A stretch of 64,000 nucleotides of DNA from Flavicella sp042091695 (GTDB lineage: Bacteria > Bacteroidota > Bacteroidia > Flavobacteriales > Flavobacteriaceae): the NCBI GenBank assembly GCA_042091695.1, contig JBELHA010000004.1, positions 13,695 to 77,694 of the forward strand. The letters run 5' to 3'. The position numbers and the translations under genes were made by a program. Position 1 is the first letter of the stretch; every line of letters begins with the position of its first letter. This document shows positions 1-8,596 of the stretch, in pieces. Under the pieces are notes generated by a model, which saw only the letters and a program-made list of their open reading frames with translations, was not told the DNA's origin and made no database searches.

Positions 1-105
1 AATGATTACTGTTTTGATTCCGTTTTCTGCTAATTGAAGGGCGGCAGAGGCCCCTGAAGGTCCACTCCCTATTACCGCTACATCAAATCTTGGTGTCTCT
101 TTCAT
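1..105 (-). CDS. FAD-dependent oxidoreductase, N-terminal fragment
   Basis: Only the first 35 codons are inside the window; the gene runs off the left edge. The ATG is the complement of 103-105. The visible part shows a beta strand followed by the dinucleotide-binding loop VIGSGPSGASAA (residues about 11-22), the Rossmann GxGxxG/A signature of FAD-binding monooxygenases and geranylgeranyl-reductase-like enzymes. It begins 6 bp after the stop of the EEP-family gene, so it is probably the last visible member of the same minus-strand operon. The substrate cannot be judged from this fragment. Confidence 0.75.
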   Translation of the reverse strand, partial: MKETPRFDVAVIGSGPSGASAALQLAENGIKTVII

Positions 106-111
106 GTTATT

Positions 112-1280
112 CTACTTTTTAGGTATTTCGAATCTTGTTACTATCGGAAAATGATCTGAATAGGCCACTGTACTAGATTCGTATGTATTTACTTTAAAGG
201 TGTCGTCTAAGAGGATAAAATCAATTCGGTAGGGAAAAATAAAATCAAAAGTTTTCCCAAATCCAGATCCTGCTTCTACAAATGCATCTTTCTTATTGTT
301 TTTTAATGTTTTGTATATCCACGAAAAAGCAGTGTTGTTGAAATCTCCCGCAATGATGGTTTTGTAAGGAGAAGTTGCCTCGTGTGCAATAATTTGTTCT
401 ACTTGTGCCATTTGTTTCTTAAAACGAAAACTAAATTTTGTTACTAATTTCTCAGGGTCGATTGCATCCAAGACTTCTTTGTTTTTGTCNNNNNNNNNNN
501 NNNNNNNNNNNNNNNNNNNNNNNNNNNNNNNNNNNNNNNNNNNNNNNNNNNNNNNNNNNNNNNNNNNNNNNNNNNNNNNNNNNNNNNNNATTTTGTTACT
601 AATTTCTCAGGGTCGATTGCATCCAAGACTTCTTTGTTTTTGTCAATTTTCAGAGATTCAAGATGAATATTATATACTCTTATCGTGTCATTATTAATTT
701 TAATATCTGCAAAAATACTATTATTAGAGGAGTTACTAAAATTTAGATTTCCCTTGTTCACGAATTTGTGATTGGAAAGTATAGCTTGGCCAATAGTTCC
801 ACCATTATGACGGATATATTGGTATTTGTAGGAGTTTATTTTACGTGTGTTTTTGTGGTATTCTTGCAAGCAAACGATATCTACACTTTGAGTGTTGATA
901 TATGTTTTAAGTTTTTGTTCAATATCTTTTTCTTTTGTCCATTGGTAAATGTTGAACAATCTTACATTATAAGACAGTAAACTCACTTCATTTGGAGTAG
1001 CTTCATTTTTAGCTCCGAACTGATACAGTGCTATACAGTGTTGCAATCCTAAAAGCAACACGATTGCAGAGACCATAAATTGCTTTTTTAATCGCAAGAT
1101 CCAATAGCCACAAAAAAGGATATTTAATAGTATAAAAATGGGTGTCACTACACTAAAAACAGAAAGAAGGGCAAATGTTTTAGGAGCAATATAGGGAACT
1201 ATATAACCAATGAATAAAATCGTAGCTAGCACAGAATTCACAAGGTACAAACAGGTATCAATAAATGATAACTTTTTCAT
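112..1280 (-). CDS. Membrane-anchored endonuclease/exonuclease/phosphatase (EEP) family protein, interrupted by an artificial N gap
   Basis: The EEP fold covers Mg-dependent phosphodiesterases such as DNase I, ExoIII and sphingomyelinase. The first 90 residues hold about three transmembrane helices. The catalytic domain follows with SYNVRLFN, CLQEY, NIHLES, AGDFN and the terminal SDHFPIV motif, so all core EEP motifs are present. A run of 100 N (490-589) splits the gene, but the same 55 bases lie on both sides (435-489 and 590-644). Collapsing the overlap gives one open frame of 337 residues. It lies 9 bp downstream of a rhomboid gene on the same strand. The substrate is unknown; membrane-tethered EEP proteins of this layout are common in flavobacteria. 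Confidence 0.85.
435..489. repeat. 55-bp contig-overlap copy, left of N gap 1
   Basis: This 55-base segment is identical to 590-644 and abuts the 100-N gap exactly. The pattern is that of two contigs ending on the same k-mer and joined with a default gap, not of a biological repeat. Confidence 0.9.
490..589. other. Assembly gap (100 N), probably spurious
   Basis: Exactly 100 N flanked by identical 55-base ends. Removing the gap and one flank restores an uninterrupted EEP-family reading frame with no residue missing between LVTK and FSFRF. Confidence 0.9.
590..644. repeat. 55-bp contig-overlap copy, right of N gap 1
   Basis: Identical to 435-489; see that entry. Confidence 0.9.
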
Positions 1281-1289
1281 AGAAGTATA

Positions 1290-2141
1290 TTAAAGATTGT
1301 TTTTTCCTTGGCGAAAAAGAATGTCTTTTTCTTTTTTATTTAGAGATTCATATCCGGATTTACTTATTTTGTCCAAAATAGCATCAATCACCTGTTGGTT
1401 GTCAGGCGTCTCCATTTTTTTAGTTTTAGCTGAGCTTTTGTAAACTGTTTTCAGAGTAGATTTCTTTGCAAACAATCCTGAAAAAGGATTTTGAATGCTA
1501 ATTGTCTTGTTACCTTGGAAATATATTTGAAAAAACCCAAACAAGGCACCTCCCAAATGAGCTAGATGTCCACCCGCATTACTAGAGGGAATTCGAATGA
1601 TGTCTAACACGATAAAAATTGCAACTAATTTCCATAGTTTTACAAACCCAATAAAACGCAATCGTAACTCATAGTTAGGCATATGCGTAGCGATGCCAAC
1701 AAATATAGCCATTACAGCGGCAGAGGCCCCTACCAAAATGGTATCGCTATTTTTTAAAGCAGGGAAAAAAGTATAACTCACTAGGAAAAGAATTCCTCCA
1801 AAAGCAGTACCGTAAAAGTAAAAATCCAATAATTTTCTAGGGTTTAAATAAGCCACAAACAAATTACCGATATAGTAAAGCACGATCATATTACTCAGTA
1901 AATGAAAAAATCCTCCATGCAAAAAACCATAGCTCAATATAGACCAAGGCTGAAATATAACTTCGGAAGTATTGGAGGATAATGAAAACCAATCAAGAAT
2001 AAAGTTACCATTGGAACCCGACAAATACACCAAAGTATTAACAGCAAACGTTAAGATAAACACCAAACAATTTATAGCGATCAATTTTTCAACAATTGAC
2101 AACAGTCGGTATTTATTAAGAAGTATTTGTAGTTGGTTCAT
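1290..2141 (-). CDS. Rhomboid family intramembrane serine protease (second of a pair)
   Basis: Rhomboids cleave transmembrane helices inside the membrane. The protein shows the HGGFFHLLSNM motif, the serine motif VGASAAVMAI (Ser near residue 140) and the histidine motif GGHLAHLGG (His near 195), so the Ser/His dyad is intact. I start it at the ATG ending at 2141 (283 residues), because the longer open frame overlaps the upstream rhomboid gene and its extra N-terminus looks unrelated. A charged C-terminal tail of about 75 residues follows the last helix. It sits in the order mutL, rhomboid, rhomboid, EEP protein on one strand. No substrate can be inferred. Confidence 0.88.
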   Translation of the reverse strand: MNQLQILLNKYRLLSIVEKLIAINCLVFILTFAVNTLVYLSGSNGNFILDWFSLSSNTSEVIFQPWSILSYGFLHGGFFHLLSNMIVLYYIGNLFVAYLNPRKLLDFYFYGTAFGGILFLVSYTFFPALKNSDTILVGASAAVMAIFVGIATHMPNYELRLRFIGFVKLWKLVAIFIVLDIIRIPSSNAGGHLAHLGGALFGFFQIYFQGNKTISIQNPFSGLFAKKSTLKTVYKSSAKTKKMETPDNQQVIDAILDKISKSGYESLNKKEKDILFRQGKNNL

Positions 2142-2205
2142 ATCATTCAAATAGGGTATGTTGCAAAAATCTAAAAATACTATATTTTTTGTAAGTGACC
2201 TATGC

Positions 2206-2937
2206 TTAGTTCCATCTTTTGAATTGGTTTTGTTTCCAATACCAAGCGATACAAAACCCGATGATAGCACCACCAATATGTGCAAAATGAGCAATATTTC
2301 CTATAGAATAACTCGTTACTCCAAAAAATAAATCAGCCAGTATCATGACAGGTATAAAATATTTAGCAGCAATGGGAACTGGTAAAAATATCAATGCCAA
2401 TTTTGCATTAGGAAAGGAAAGTCCAAAAGCAACTAATACCCCGTAAATAGCTCCCGAAGCACCTACGGCAGGAGTATGGTATAATCCGTAAAATTCGGAA
2501 AGCTGCTCACTCGTTAAGCTTATTATATTAGGGTTGTATCTTCTAGTATTAAGCAGTTCTTGAATATCATATGCATTCATGCCGTCAGCGATCAATTGTT
2601 CATACAAACCATTAAACTGGAAATAATTTGCCAAGGTGTAAATCGCTCCTGCTCCAATCCCTGCTGAGAAGTAAAAAAATAAAAATTTATTGCGTCCCCA
2701 CATTTGTTCTAGAGGAGTTCCAAAAGCCCATAGACCATACATGTTAAAAAGTATGTGAGAAAAGCTTCCGTGCATAAACATATGCGTCAGATACTGCCAA
2801 TAGCCAAAACTATCGTTTTCAGGAAAATGTAAAGACAATACATGTTGTACATCAATTCCTTTAAATAATTGAGGAGCGATAAATAAAATCACATTGATGA
2901 TGATAAGATGCTTGATGCTTTCTGTAATTTTTTCCAT
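2206..2937 (-). CDS. Rhomboid family intramembrane serine protease (first of a pair)
   Basis: The 243-residue protein has six predicted membrane segments. It carries HGSFSHILFNMYGLW (residues about 56-70), the catalytic GASGAIYG with Ser161, and HFAHIGGAIIG with His220, so the catalytic dyad is complete. An insertion of about 45 residues (about 107-152) separates the early helices from the serine helix. It starts 8 bp after the mutL stop and is followed, 64 bp later, by a second rhomboid that is only distantly similar, so this is a paired arrangement and not a recent duplication. Confidence 0.9.
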   Translation of the reverse strand: MEKITESIKHLIIINVILFIAPQLFKGIDVQHVLSLHFPENDSFGYWQYLTHMFMHGSFSHILFNMYGLWAFGTPLEQMWGRNKFLFFYFSAGIGAGAIYTLANYFQFNGLYEQLIADGMNAYDIQELLNTRRYNPNIISLTSEQLSEFYGLYHTPAVGASGAIYGVLVAFGLSFPNAKLALIFLPVPIAAKYFIPVMILADLFFGVTSYSIGNIAHFAHIGGAIIGFCIAWYWKQNQFKRWN

Positions 2938-2945
2938 ACAGTGTT

Positions 2946-4784
2946 TTATTTTGTGTTAAATAGCTTGTCTAATTCGCTAATTGTGAGTGTTTCGTATATT
3001 TTTTTCCCAAAAGGAGAAAGTGTCGGTTCTTTACAAGTAAACAAATCGTTGACCAAGGTGTCTCTCTCTTTGCTAGACAGTCTACTTCCTGTTTTAATAG
3101 CCAGTGATTTGGCCAGTGACTTGGAAATTGTATCAAGTTGACTAAAGCTCGTCGCTGGAATTTCCTCTTTGACATCGTCTAGTAACTGCTCCAATATTAT
3201 TGAAATTTGACTTTCTGTAATACTCGTAGGAATTCCTTTGATGACGATACTCGTTTCATTTTCAATATCAAATACAAAGCCTGTATTTTCTAAATCTTCT
3301 TTTAGGTTGGCAATGACTTCAATTTCTTCTCTGTTGTAAGATAGTTCAACGGGAAATAATAACTGTTGACTTGCGGCCTCTTTTACTGTGATGTTTTCTA
3401 AAAACTCTTCGTAGAGTATTCTCTGATGCGCCAGGTGCTGGTGGATCAAAACTACTCCTGATTTTATAGTACTTAAAAGGTATTTATTGTGTATTTGAAA
3501 GGTTTTTCCTTCGCTTTGAATTTCTGTACCCTTATCTAAAGACATTGTAGTCTGAGCTACTTCTTCTTCTTGAGGCTGAAAATCAGCATACAGTGATTCC
3601 CAATTGTCAGTGGCTGGTTTTTTAGGGTAGCTAGTGCTGTTAAAGGAAGGAGTTTTTACTTCTTTATCTACCTCAAAAGGGTTGAAGTTAGGATTGACAG
3701 TAATTTTTGGTACATCTCCTCCATATTCTTTTTTATCAAATGCGTAAGGAGTATCCATAGAGGCATCTCGATTGAAATCCAATATGGGCGAAATATTGTA
3801 TTGTCCCAAGCCGTGTTTTACAGCAGCTCGAATAATGGCATACAATACCTTTTCATTGTCAAATTTTATTTCTGTTTTCGTCGGATGTATGTTGATGTCT
3901 ATGCTTTCTGGTGGCACGTTGAAGTACAAGAAATAAGAAGGATGGTACCCAGGGCCTAGCAAGCCTTCAAATGCACTAGAAACAGCATGATGTAAGTAGG
4001 CACTTTTGATAAAACGGTCGTTGACAAAAAAGAATTGTTCTCCTCTTTTTTTCTTTGCAAATTCTGGTTTTGCCGCAAAACCATTGATGGTTATCACATC
4101 GGTTTCTTCAGAAATAGGAACGAGCTTTTCGTTAGTTTTTCCTCCAAATATGGCTACAATACGTTGTTTGGGGTTGCCAGCTTGTAGATTGTATATTTCT
4201 GCATTGTTGTGGTTCATCGAAAATCGAATGTCATGGTGTGCCAAAGCAACCCTTTGGAATTCATTGACGATGTGTCTCGTTTCAATACTATCTGACTTTA
4301 AGAAATTACGCCTTGCAGGAATGTTGTAAAACAAGTTTTTCACTGCAGTACTCGTTCCTTCGGGTGTTACGATGGTATCTTGAGCTACAAAAGTGCTTCC
4401 TTCGATTTTGATACAGGTTCCCAATTCTTCCGCTGCTTGTTTTGTTTTGAGCTCTACATGTGCGATTGCAGCAATGGAAGCCATGGCTTCACCACGAAAT
4501 CCTTTGGTATTGAGATTGAAAAGGTCTTGGGCGTCTTTTATTTTGGAAGTTGCATGACGTTCAAAGCACATACGTGCGTCGGTAACGCTCATACCTTTAC
4601 CGTTGTCAATCACTTGTATGAGTGATTTTCCGGCATCTTTGATAAGTAGTTTGATATTGGTAGCGCCAGCGTCAATAGCGTTTTCCAATAATTCTTTCAC
4701 AACCGAGGCAGGTCTTTGAACCACCTCACCAGCAGCGATTTGATTGGCTACATGGTCTGGAAGTAATTGAATAATATCTGTCAT
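2946..4784 (-). CDS. mutL: DNA mismatch repair protein MutL
   Basis: MutL couples mismatch recognition by MutS to strand removal. The N-terminal GHKL ATPase is complete: ELLENAIDAG with the Mg-binding Glu/Asn, DNGKGM, and GFRGEA. A linker rich in Pro/Glu spans about 350-425 and the C-terminal dimerisation domain follows. At the site of the metal-dependent endonuclease motif (DQHAxxExxxxE in nicking MutLs) this protein reads HQHLAHQRILYEE (residues about 444-456), and near residue 591 it has SPFGKK instead of the Cys-containing zinc motif, so nicking activity is doubtful. Its ATG overlaps the stop of the upstream small membrane-protein gene by one base (TAATG). Confidence 0.97.
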   Translation of the reverse strand: MTDIIQLLPDHVANQIAAGEVVQRPASVVKELLENAIDAGATNIKLLIKDAGKSLIQVIDNGKGMSVTDARMCFERHATSKIKDAQDLFNLNTKGFRGEAMASIAAIAHVELKTKQAAEELGTCIKIEGSTFVAQDTIVTPEGTSTAVKNLFYNIPARRNFLKSDSIETRHIVNEFQRVALAHHDIRFSMNHNNAEIYNLQAGNPKQRIVAIFGGKTNEKLVPISEETDVITINGFAAKPEFAKKKRGEQFFFVNDRFIKSAYLHHAVSSAFEGLLGPGYHPSYFLYFNVPPESIDINIHPTKTEIKFDNEKVLYAIIRAAVKHGLGQYNISPILDFNRDASMDTPYAFDKKEYGGDVPKITVNPNFNPFEVDKEVKTPSFNSTSYPKKPATDNWESLYADFQPQEEEVAQTTMSLDKGTEIQSEGKTFQIHNKYLLSTIKSGVVLIHQHLAHQRILYEEFLENITVKEAASQQLLFPVELSYNREEIEVIANLKEDLENTGFVFDIENETSIVIKGIPTSITESQISIILEQLLDDVKEEIPATSFSQLDTISKSLAKSLAIKTGSRLSSKERDTLVNDLFTCKEPTLSPFGKKIYETLTISELDKLFNTK

Positions 4785-5074
4785 TAAATAAGTGTGTGTA
4801 ATTCAAAAATATAGGCACAAATACCTACAAGAATAGCGATGATGATAGCCAAACGCTTGTTGGTTTTTCCATCTGAAGCAGTGTTTTTTGATTTGACCCA
4901 ACTGTTTTTTAGATTGTTTTTGGTCAAAGATACTTCGAAGTCCTGCTCTCTTTCTGCGGTATCATTGTTGTATTTAGCCTCTAGTTTTTGCAAACGCTCT
5001 TTCCTTTCGTCATAATAGCGAGGCTTGTAATTAAAAACATAATGTGCTCTTTGTTTAAAAGGAGTTCCAAACAT
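4784..5074 (-). CDS. Small conserved membrane protein upstream of mutL
   Basis: A 96-residue protein with a basic, Tyr/Arg-rich N-terminus, a charged middle (about 20-60) and one C-terminal transmembrane helix (about 73-92). Homologues between ribH and mutL in flavobacteria are often labelled 'riboflavin synthase subunit beta'. Nothing in the sequence supports that name, which probably comes from the neighbouring ribH. Its stop overlaps the mutL start, so the two are translationally coupled. Function unknown. Confidence 0.8.
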   Translation of the reverse strand: MFGTPFKQRAHYVFNYKPRYYDERKERLQKLEAKYNNDTAEREQDFEVSLTKNNLKNSWVKSKNTASDGKTNKRLAIIIAILVGICAYIFELHTLI

Positions 5075-5209
5075 AATCGTGGTAAAATTGTGATACTATC
5101 AAAATTAAACAAAAAACACCTGAGATAAAAATCCCAAGGTATAATTGTTTTGTGTTTAAGATGTACCTACTAATAAGAATAGTAAGAGACCAGTAGTTTA
5201 TTGGTTTTA

Positions 5210-5692
5210 CTAAGTGAGATTTTTGATGGCTGCCATTTTGATCGCTGCAATTCCACATTCTATTCCTTTGTTTCCATATTTCCCTCCAGATCGGGCAATA
5301 GATTGTTCCATAGTATCATCTGTCAAGACACAGAAGATAACAGGAGTGTCAAATTGAATGTTTAAGTCTTTTAGCCCCTGTGTAACACCGTCACAAACAA
5401 AGTCAAAGTGTTTTGTTTCTCCTTTGATAACAGATCCCACGGCTATCACAGCGTCGAATTGTTCTGAAGCTGCCATTTTTTTGGAAGCATAAATCAACTC
5501 AAAACTACCAGGCACATCCCATTTTACGATATTTTTAGGCAAAGCACCGTTTTCCGTCAACGCTTGTACAGCGCCCTCGTAGAGACCATTCGTAATAGTT
5601 TCATTCCATTCAGAAACAAGAATCCCAAACCGAAAATTTTTCGCGTTTGGGACTTTTGACTTATCGTATGCAGATAAATTAGTTGTAGCCAT
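5210..5692 (-). CDS. ribH: 6,7-dimethyl-8-ribityllumazine synthase
   Basis: Lumazine synthase condenses 5-amino-6-ribitylaminouracil with 3,4-dihydroxy-2-butanone 4-phosphate in the penultimate step of riboflavin synthesis, forming icosahedral or pentameric shells. Family signatures are VSEWNETITNGL, DVPGSFELIYASKK, AVGSVIKGETKHFDFV (with the catalytic His following the GETKHF motif) and TPVIFCVLTDDTMEQS. The length of 160 residues is normal. It lies 3 bp downstream of the TPR membrane-protein gene and is followed by a 135-bp spacer before the small membrane protein. Confidence 0.97.
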   Translation of the reverse strand: MATTNLSAYDKSKVPNAKNFRFGILVSEWNETITNGLYEGAVQALTENGALPKNIVKWDVPGSFELIYASKKMAASEQFDAVIAVGSVIKGETKHFDFVCDGVTQGLKDLNIQFDTPVIFCVLTDDTMEQSIARSGGKYGNKGIECGIAAIKMAAIKNLT

Positions 5693-5695
5693 ATC

Positions 5696-6460
5696 TTAAT
5701 TGCTATACTTTGCTTTATTGATATGCATTTCTATATTCTTTGCAACACTTGAACTATTGTATTTTTCCTTAATTTCAGTAAAATAAGAAACAGCTTTGTC
5801 CTTTTCACCCAAATCTAATGCAGTATTTGCAGCTTTGAACAAATACAATGGAGTTGTTGCATTGTTTGTTTTAGCTTTGGCAGCTTTTTCGTAATACGCC
5901 AATGCTTCATCTGCTTGCTCTAAATCTGCAAAAGCATCTCCAATAGCACCCAATGCAGTTGGAGCTAACATAGCATCATTTGAAGAGAAGTTCTCTAAAT
6001 GCGCAATTGCTTTGTCGTATTGTTTTATTTTCAAGTAAGAAATACCTGCGTAATAATTTGCCAAGTTTCCAGCATTGGTTCCACTGAATTTATCAGCAAT
6101 ATCCACAAAACCGTATTTTCCATTTGTTCCTTCCAATGCGATCGTATACATAGAATCAATAGCAACAGATGCATTTACAGCTTTTTCAAAATTATCACGA
6201 GGAAAAGCCAATTCATTGGCAGCTTCACGTTCGTTAGGTTCTACGATATAGTTATTGTAAGCTAGGTAGCCTAGTATAGAAAGAACAATTACAAGAAAAC
6301 CAATAAATAAAGGTTTTTGATTTTTTTCCAACCATTTTTCAGATTTCGAGGCATTTTCTTCTAAATTCTTGAATACTTCAGCAGTTGTACTTTCTTCTTC
6401 TAATTGGTCTACGGGAGCAGTTTTGATTTTCTTTTGCCCTTTTTTCTTGTATGTTGCCAT
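5696..6460 (-). CDS. TPR-repeat inner-membrane protein (YfgM-like)
   Basis: I use the ATG ending at 6460 (254 residues, MATYKKKGQKK...), because the longer frame runs into the divergent recF promoter region. A Lys-rich cytoplasmic tail of about 55 residues is followed by one transmembrane helix (about 56-77) and a C-terminal array of TPR-like repeats (about 110-250, with motifs such as YYAGISYLKIKQYDKAIAHL). This topology matches the YfgM-type proteins associated with SecYEG and periplasmic chaperones. In this organism the role is inferred only. It is probably co-transcribed with ribH. Confidence 0.85.
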   Translation of the reverse strand: MATYKKKGQKKIKTAPVDQLEEESTTAEVFKNLEENASKSEKWLEKNQKPLFIGFLVIVLSILGYLAYNNYIVEPNEREAANELAFPRDNFEKAVNASVAIDSMYTIALEGTNGKYGFVDIADKFSGTNAGNLANYYAGISYLKIKQYDKAIAHLENFSSNDAMLAPTALGAIGDAFADLEQADEALAYYEKAAKAKTNNATTPLYLFKAANTALDLGEKDKAVSYFTEIKEKYNSSSVAKNIEMHINKAKYSN

Positions 6461-6625
6461 TTTTTTAAATGCGTTTAATGTTAAAATAAACCTTTGGAAT
6501 GCGAAATGATTCCTATAAAGTTTTGAATGTCGCAAGCAAAAATAGTTTTTTTAATTGGATATAAAAAGCCTGTCTTTGTCAAAATTTTAATAATTTGCAC
6601 TTCCTTATTTATAGCTATTTCCAAC

Positions 6626-7705
6626 ATGTTTTTACAAAAGCTTTCCCTCGTTAATTATAAAAATATCACACAGCAAGTGTTTGATTTTGAGCATAAAATA
6701 AATTGCTTTGTCGGTGATAATGGTGTTGGGAAGACGAATGTCTTAGATGCCATTTATTACCTTTCTTTTGCGAAAAGCTACTTTAATTCCGTCGCTGTAC
6801 AGAATATTAGGCATGGAGAAGGTTTTTTTATGTTGGAAGGCGCATATAAAATTGATACTAGGGAAGAGGTGATACTGTGTAGTTTAAAAAAAGGACAAAA
6901 AAAAATAGTCAAGAGAAACGGTAAAGCATATGAAAAGTTTTCTGAACATATCGGTAAGTTTCCTCTGGTGATTGTTTCTCCAGCAGATAGAGATTTGATT
7001 GTTGAAGGTAGTGATACACGAAGAAAATTCATAGACAGTGTGATTTCACAGCAAGACCAATCTTACCTTAAAACATTGATTGCCTACAATAAAATAATAG
7101 TTCAAAGAAATGCTTTGTTAAAGTATTTTGCAGCAAATCGAACTTTTGACGCGACCAATCTAGCAGTGTATGACGACCAATTGTCGCATTATGGTACAGA
7201 AATATATAAACGAAGAAAGGCTTTTGTCAAGGTTTTTATACCTATATTTAATGAACGTTATAAAACAATTACAGAAGGCAAAGAGTCTGTGGATTTAGTC
7301 TATAAATCTCAGTTAGAAAACGCGTCATTTTCTGAGTTGTCTAAAGAGAGTTTAGAAAAAGATAGGGTCTTGCAATACACAAGTGCTGGCATACATAAAG
7401 ACGATTTATCATTTCAAATAGACAGTTTTCCTATTAAAAAATTTGGATCTCAGGGGCAACAAAAATCCTATCTAATAGCTTTAAAGTTAGCGCAATTTGA
7501 CTTTATAAAGCAACAATCTAAGGTGACACCCTTACTTTTATTAGATGATATTTTTGACAAGTTGGATGAAAAGAGAGTTTCACAATTGATAGCTCTTGTG
7601 AACGATGAGCAATTTGGTCAAATTTTCATTACAGATACTCATGCAGAAAGAACCGAAGCAGTCGTCAAAAATAGTAATAAATCATATCAAATGTTCCAGT
7701 TGTAA
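6626..7705 (+). CDS. recF: DNA replication and repair protein RecF
   Basis: RecF is an SMC-like ABC ATPase that with RecO/RecR loads RecA at gaps. Walker A is GDNGVGKTN (residues 30-38), the ABC signature is FGSQGQQKS, and Walker B is LLLLDDIFDKLD. I start at the ATG at 6626 (359 residues), because MFLQKLSLVNYKN is the standard RecF beginning; an upstream start at 6527 would add an atypical hydrophobic leader. It is divergent from the TPR gene. A DUF721 gene follows 46 bp downstream, a common recF neighbour. Confidence 0.96.
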   Translation: MFLQKLSLVNYKNITQQVFDFEHKINCFVGDNGVGKTNVLDAIYYLSFAKSYFNSVAVQNIRHGEGFFMLEGAYKIDTREEVILCSLKKGQKKIVKRNGKAYEKFSEHIGKFPLVIVSPADRDLIVEGSDTRRKFIDSVISQQDQSYLKTLIAYNKIIVQRNALLKYFAANRTFDATNLAVYDDQLSHYGTEIYKRRKAFVKVFIPIFNERYKTITEGKESVDLVYKSQLENASFSELSKESLEKDRVLQYTSAGIHKDDLSFQIDSFPIKKFGSQGQQKSYLIALKLAQFDFIKQQSKVTPLLLLDDIFDKLDEKRVSQLIALVNDEQFGQIFITDTHAERTEAVVKNSNKSYQMFQL

Positions 7706-7751
7706 TCCAACTATAGCAAGTATCAAAATAACCAAACGTTAAAAAACACAA

Positions 7752-8048
7752 ATGGCAAAAAGACAAAATGAATATTTTTCATTAAAGGATTTGATGGGAA
7801 GTGTGATCAAAGAGAACAACTTAGAAAAAGGAATGAAAAAAATCAATATAGAAGAAAGTTGGGGTTCTATGATGGGGAATGGTGTCGCTACATATACAGA
7901 GAAAGTAGAACTTAAAGGAAGTACGTTGTTTGTAAAACTTAGTTCATCTGTACTTAGAGAGGAATTGAGTTATGGAAAGGAAAAAATTAAGGATATGATG
8001 AATGATGCTCTCGGTAGTCAGGAAATCAAAAAAGTGATGCTAGTCTGA
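7752..8048 (+). CDS. DUF721 (DciA-like) protein
   Basis: A 98-residue protein with the DUF721 pattern: an N-terminal helix (SLKDLMGSVIKENN), a central WGSMMGNGVATYTEKVEL segment and a C-terminal KH-like alpha-beta fold ending in IKKVMLV. DUF721 proteins include DciA, the helicase-loading partner of DnaB in many bacteria. The position directly after recF fits a replication role, but loader activity is an inference here. The start at ATG 7752 is preceded by an A-rich stretch. Confidence 0.88.
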   Translation: MAKRQNEYFSLKDLMGSVIKENNLEKGMKKINIEESWGSMMGNGVATYTEKVELKGSTLFVKLSSSVLREELSYGKEKIKDMMNDALGSQEIKKVMLV

Positions 8049-8138
8049 TTGTAGTTTGTCAAGTCAGTGAGGATAAGTTTATCTCTAATGCCGACTTAAA
8101 TATTAGCAACCTTATCAACTAATGAAAATGATGTGCTA

Positions 8139-8300
8139 TTATACCAATCTGATAACGGGTCCAACTGTATCGTGAATGTTTATAATTTTCAACGACTTGG
8201 TTACTTCAATACTCTTGGTCTCTTTGTTTTGAACTGAATCTTTTGTCAACACACAAAAACTAATCAGTACTACAATACTACAAAATAATTTCATTCTCAT
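8139..8300 (-). CDS. Very small exported peptide, function unknown
   Basis: The frame has 53 codons and begins MRMKLFCSIVVLISFCVLT, a basic N-terminus followed by a hydrophobic core that resembles a signal peptide. The remainder is a short polar segment (KDSVQNKETKSIEV...) ending IRLV. An internal ATG (complement of 8292-8294) is an alternative start. It neighbours a second tiny lipoprotein-like frame on the same strand. It is short and unrecognised, so it could be spurious. Confidence 0.45.
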   Translation of the reverse strand: MRMKLFCSIVVLISFCVLTKDSVQNKETKSIEVTKSLKIINIHDTVGPVIRLV

Positions 8301-8356
8301 TTAATTTTACGTTTGCAAAACTAAACAGAGAATGAAATGTGTAAGTTACCTAAGTG

Positions 8357-8533
8357 TTAAGAAATTGTTTTCAATTCCGTAGCATCCTTATTCTCAACTA
8401 TTTTTACGGTTTTTTCAATTTGTTTTTCAGGAGTTATACTTGTGTAGCCACAATCGTTACCAAATCTTTTTGATCCACAAGAAGCTATTGATACTGAGAT
8501 GATAAGCGTTGTAATTGTTAAAACTGTTTTCAT
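8357..8533 (-). CDS. Small lipoprotein, function unknown
   Basis: A 58-residue frame beginning MKTVLTITTLIISVSIASCG. It has a classical lipoprotein signal peptide with the lipobox SIASC (Cys19) and Gly/Ser next to the Cys. The mature part (about 40 residues) is polar, with a second Cys in GNDCGY and a Lys/Glu-rich tail. It lies just downstream of hemH on the same strand (63 bp). The good lipobox makes it more credible than the neighbouring 53-residue frame. Confidence 0.55.
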   Translation of the reverse strand: MKTVLTITTLIISVSIASCGSKRFGNDCGYTSITPEKQIEKTVKIVENKDATELKTIS

Positions 8534-8596
8534 AAGTGTTTTTGTATTTTTTTAGTTTTTTGTAAATGTATACTTTTTTTTTAATTGAAAAAAGAG

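Noticed and set aside
490..644. 55-base direct repeat around the N gap as a mobile-element target duplication
   Set aside because: A second gap has the same length of duplication and both genes are restored by collapsing it, so an assembly artefact is far simpler.
2142..2294. N-terminal extension of the second rhomboid
   Set aside because: It overlaps the upstream rhomboid gene, and family similarity begins near MNQLQILLNKYRL, so I use the start at 2141.
4784..5074. Small protein that could be called a riboflavin synthase subunit
   Set aside because: The sequence has a charged region and one membrane helix and no lumazine or riboflavin synthase motif. The name is probably carried over from the neighbouring ribH, which is the true lumazine synthase.
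5055..5258. 67-codon minus-strand frame between ribH and the small membrane protein
   Set aside because: It overlaps both real genes in another frame and its first half is the ribH C-terminus read out of frame. It has no recognisable features.
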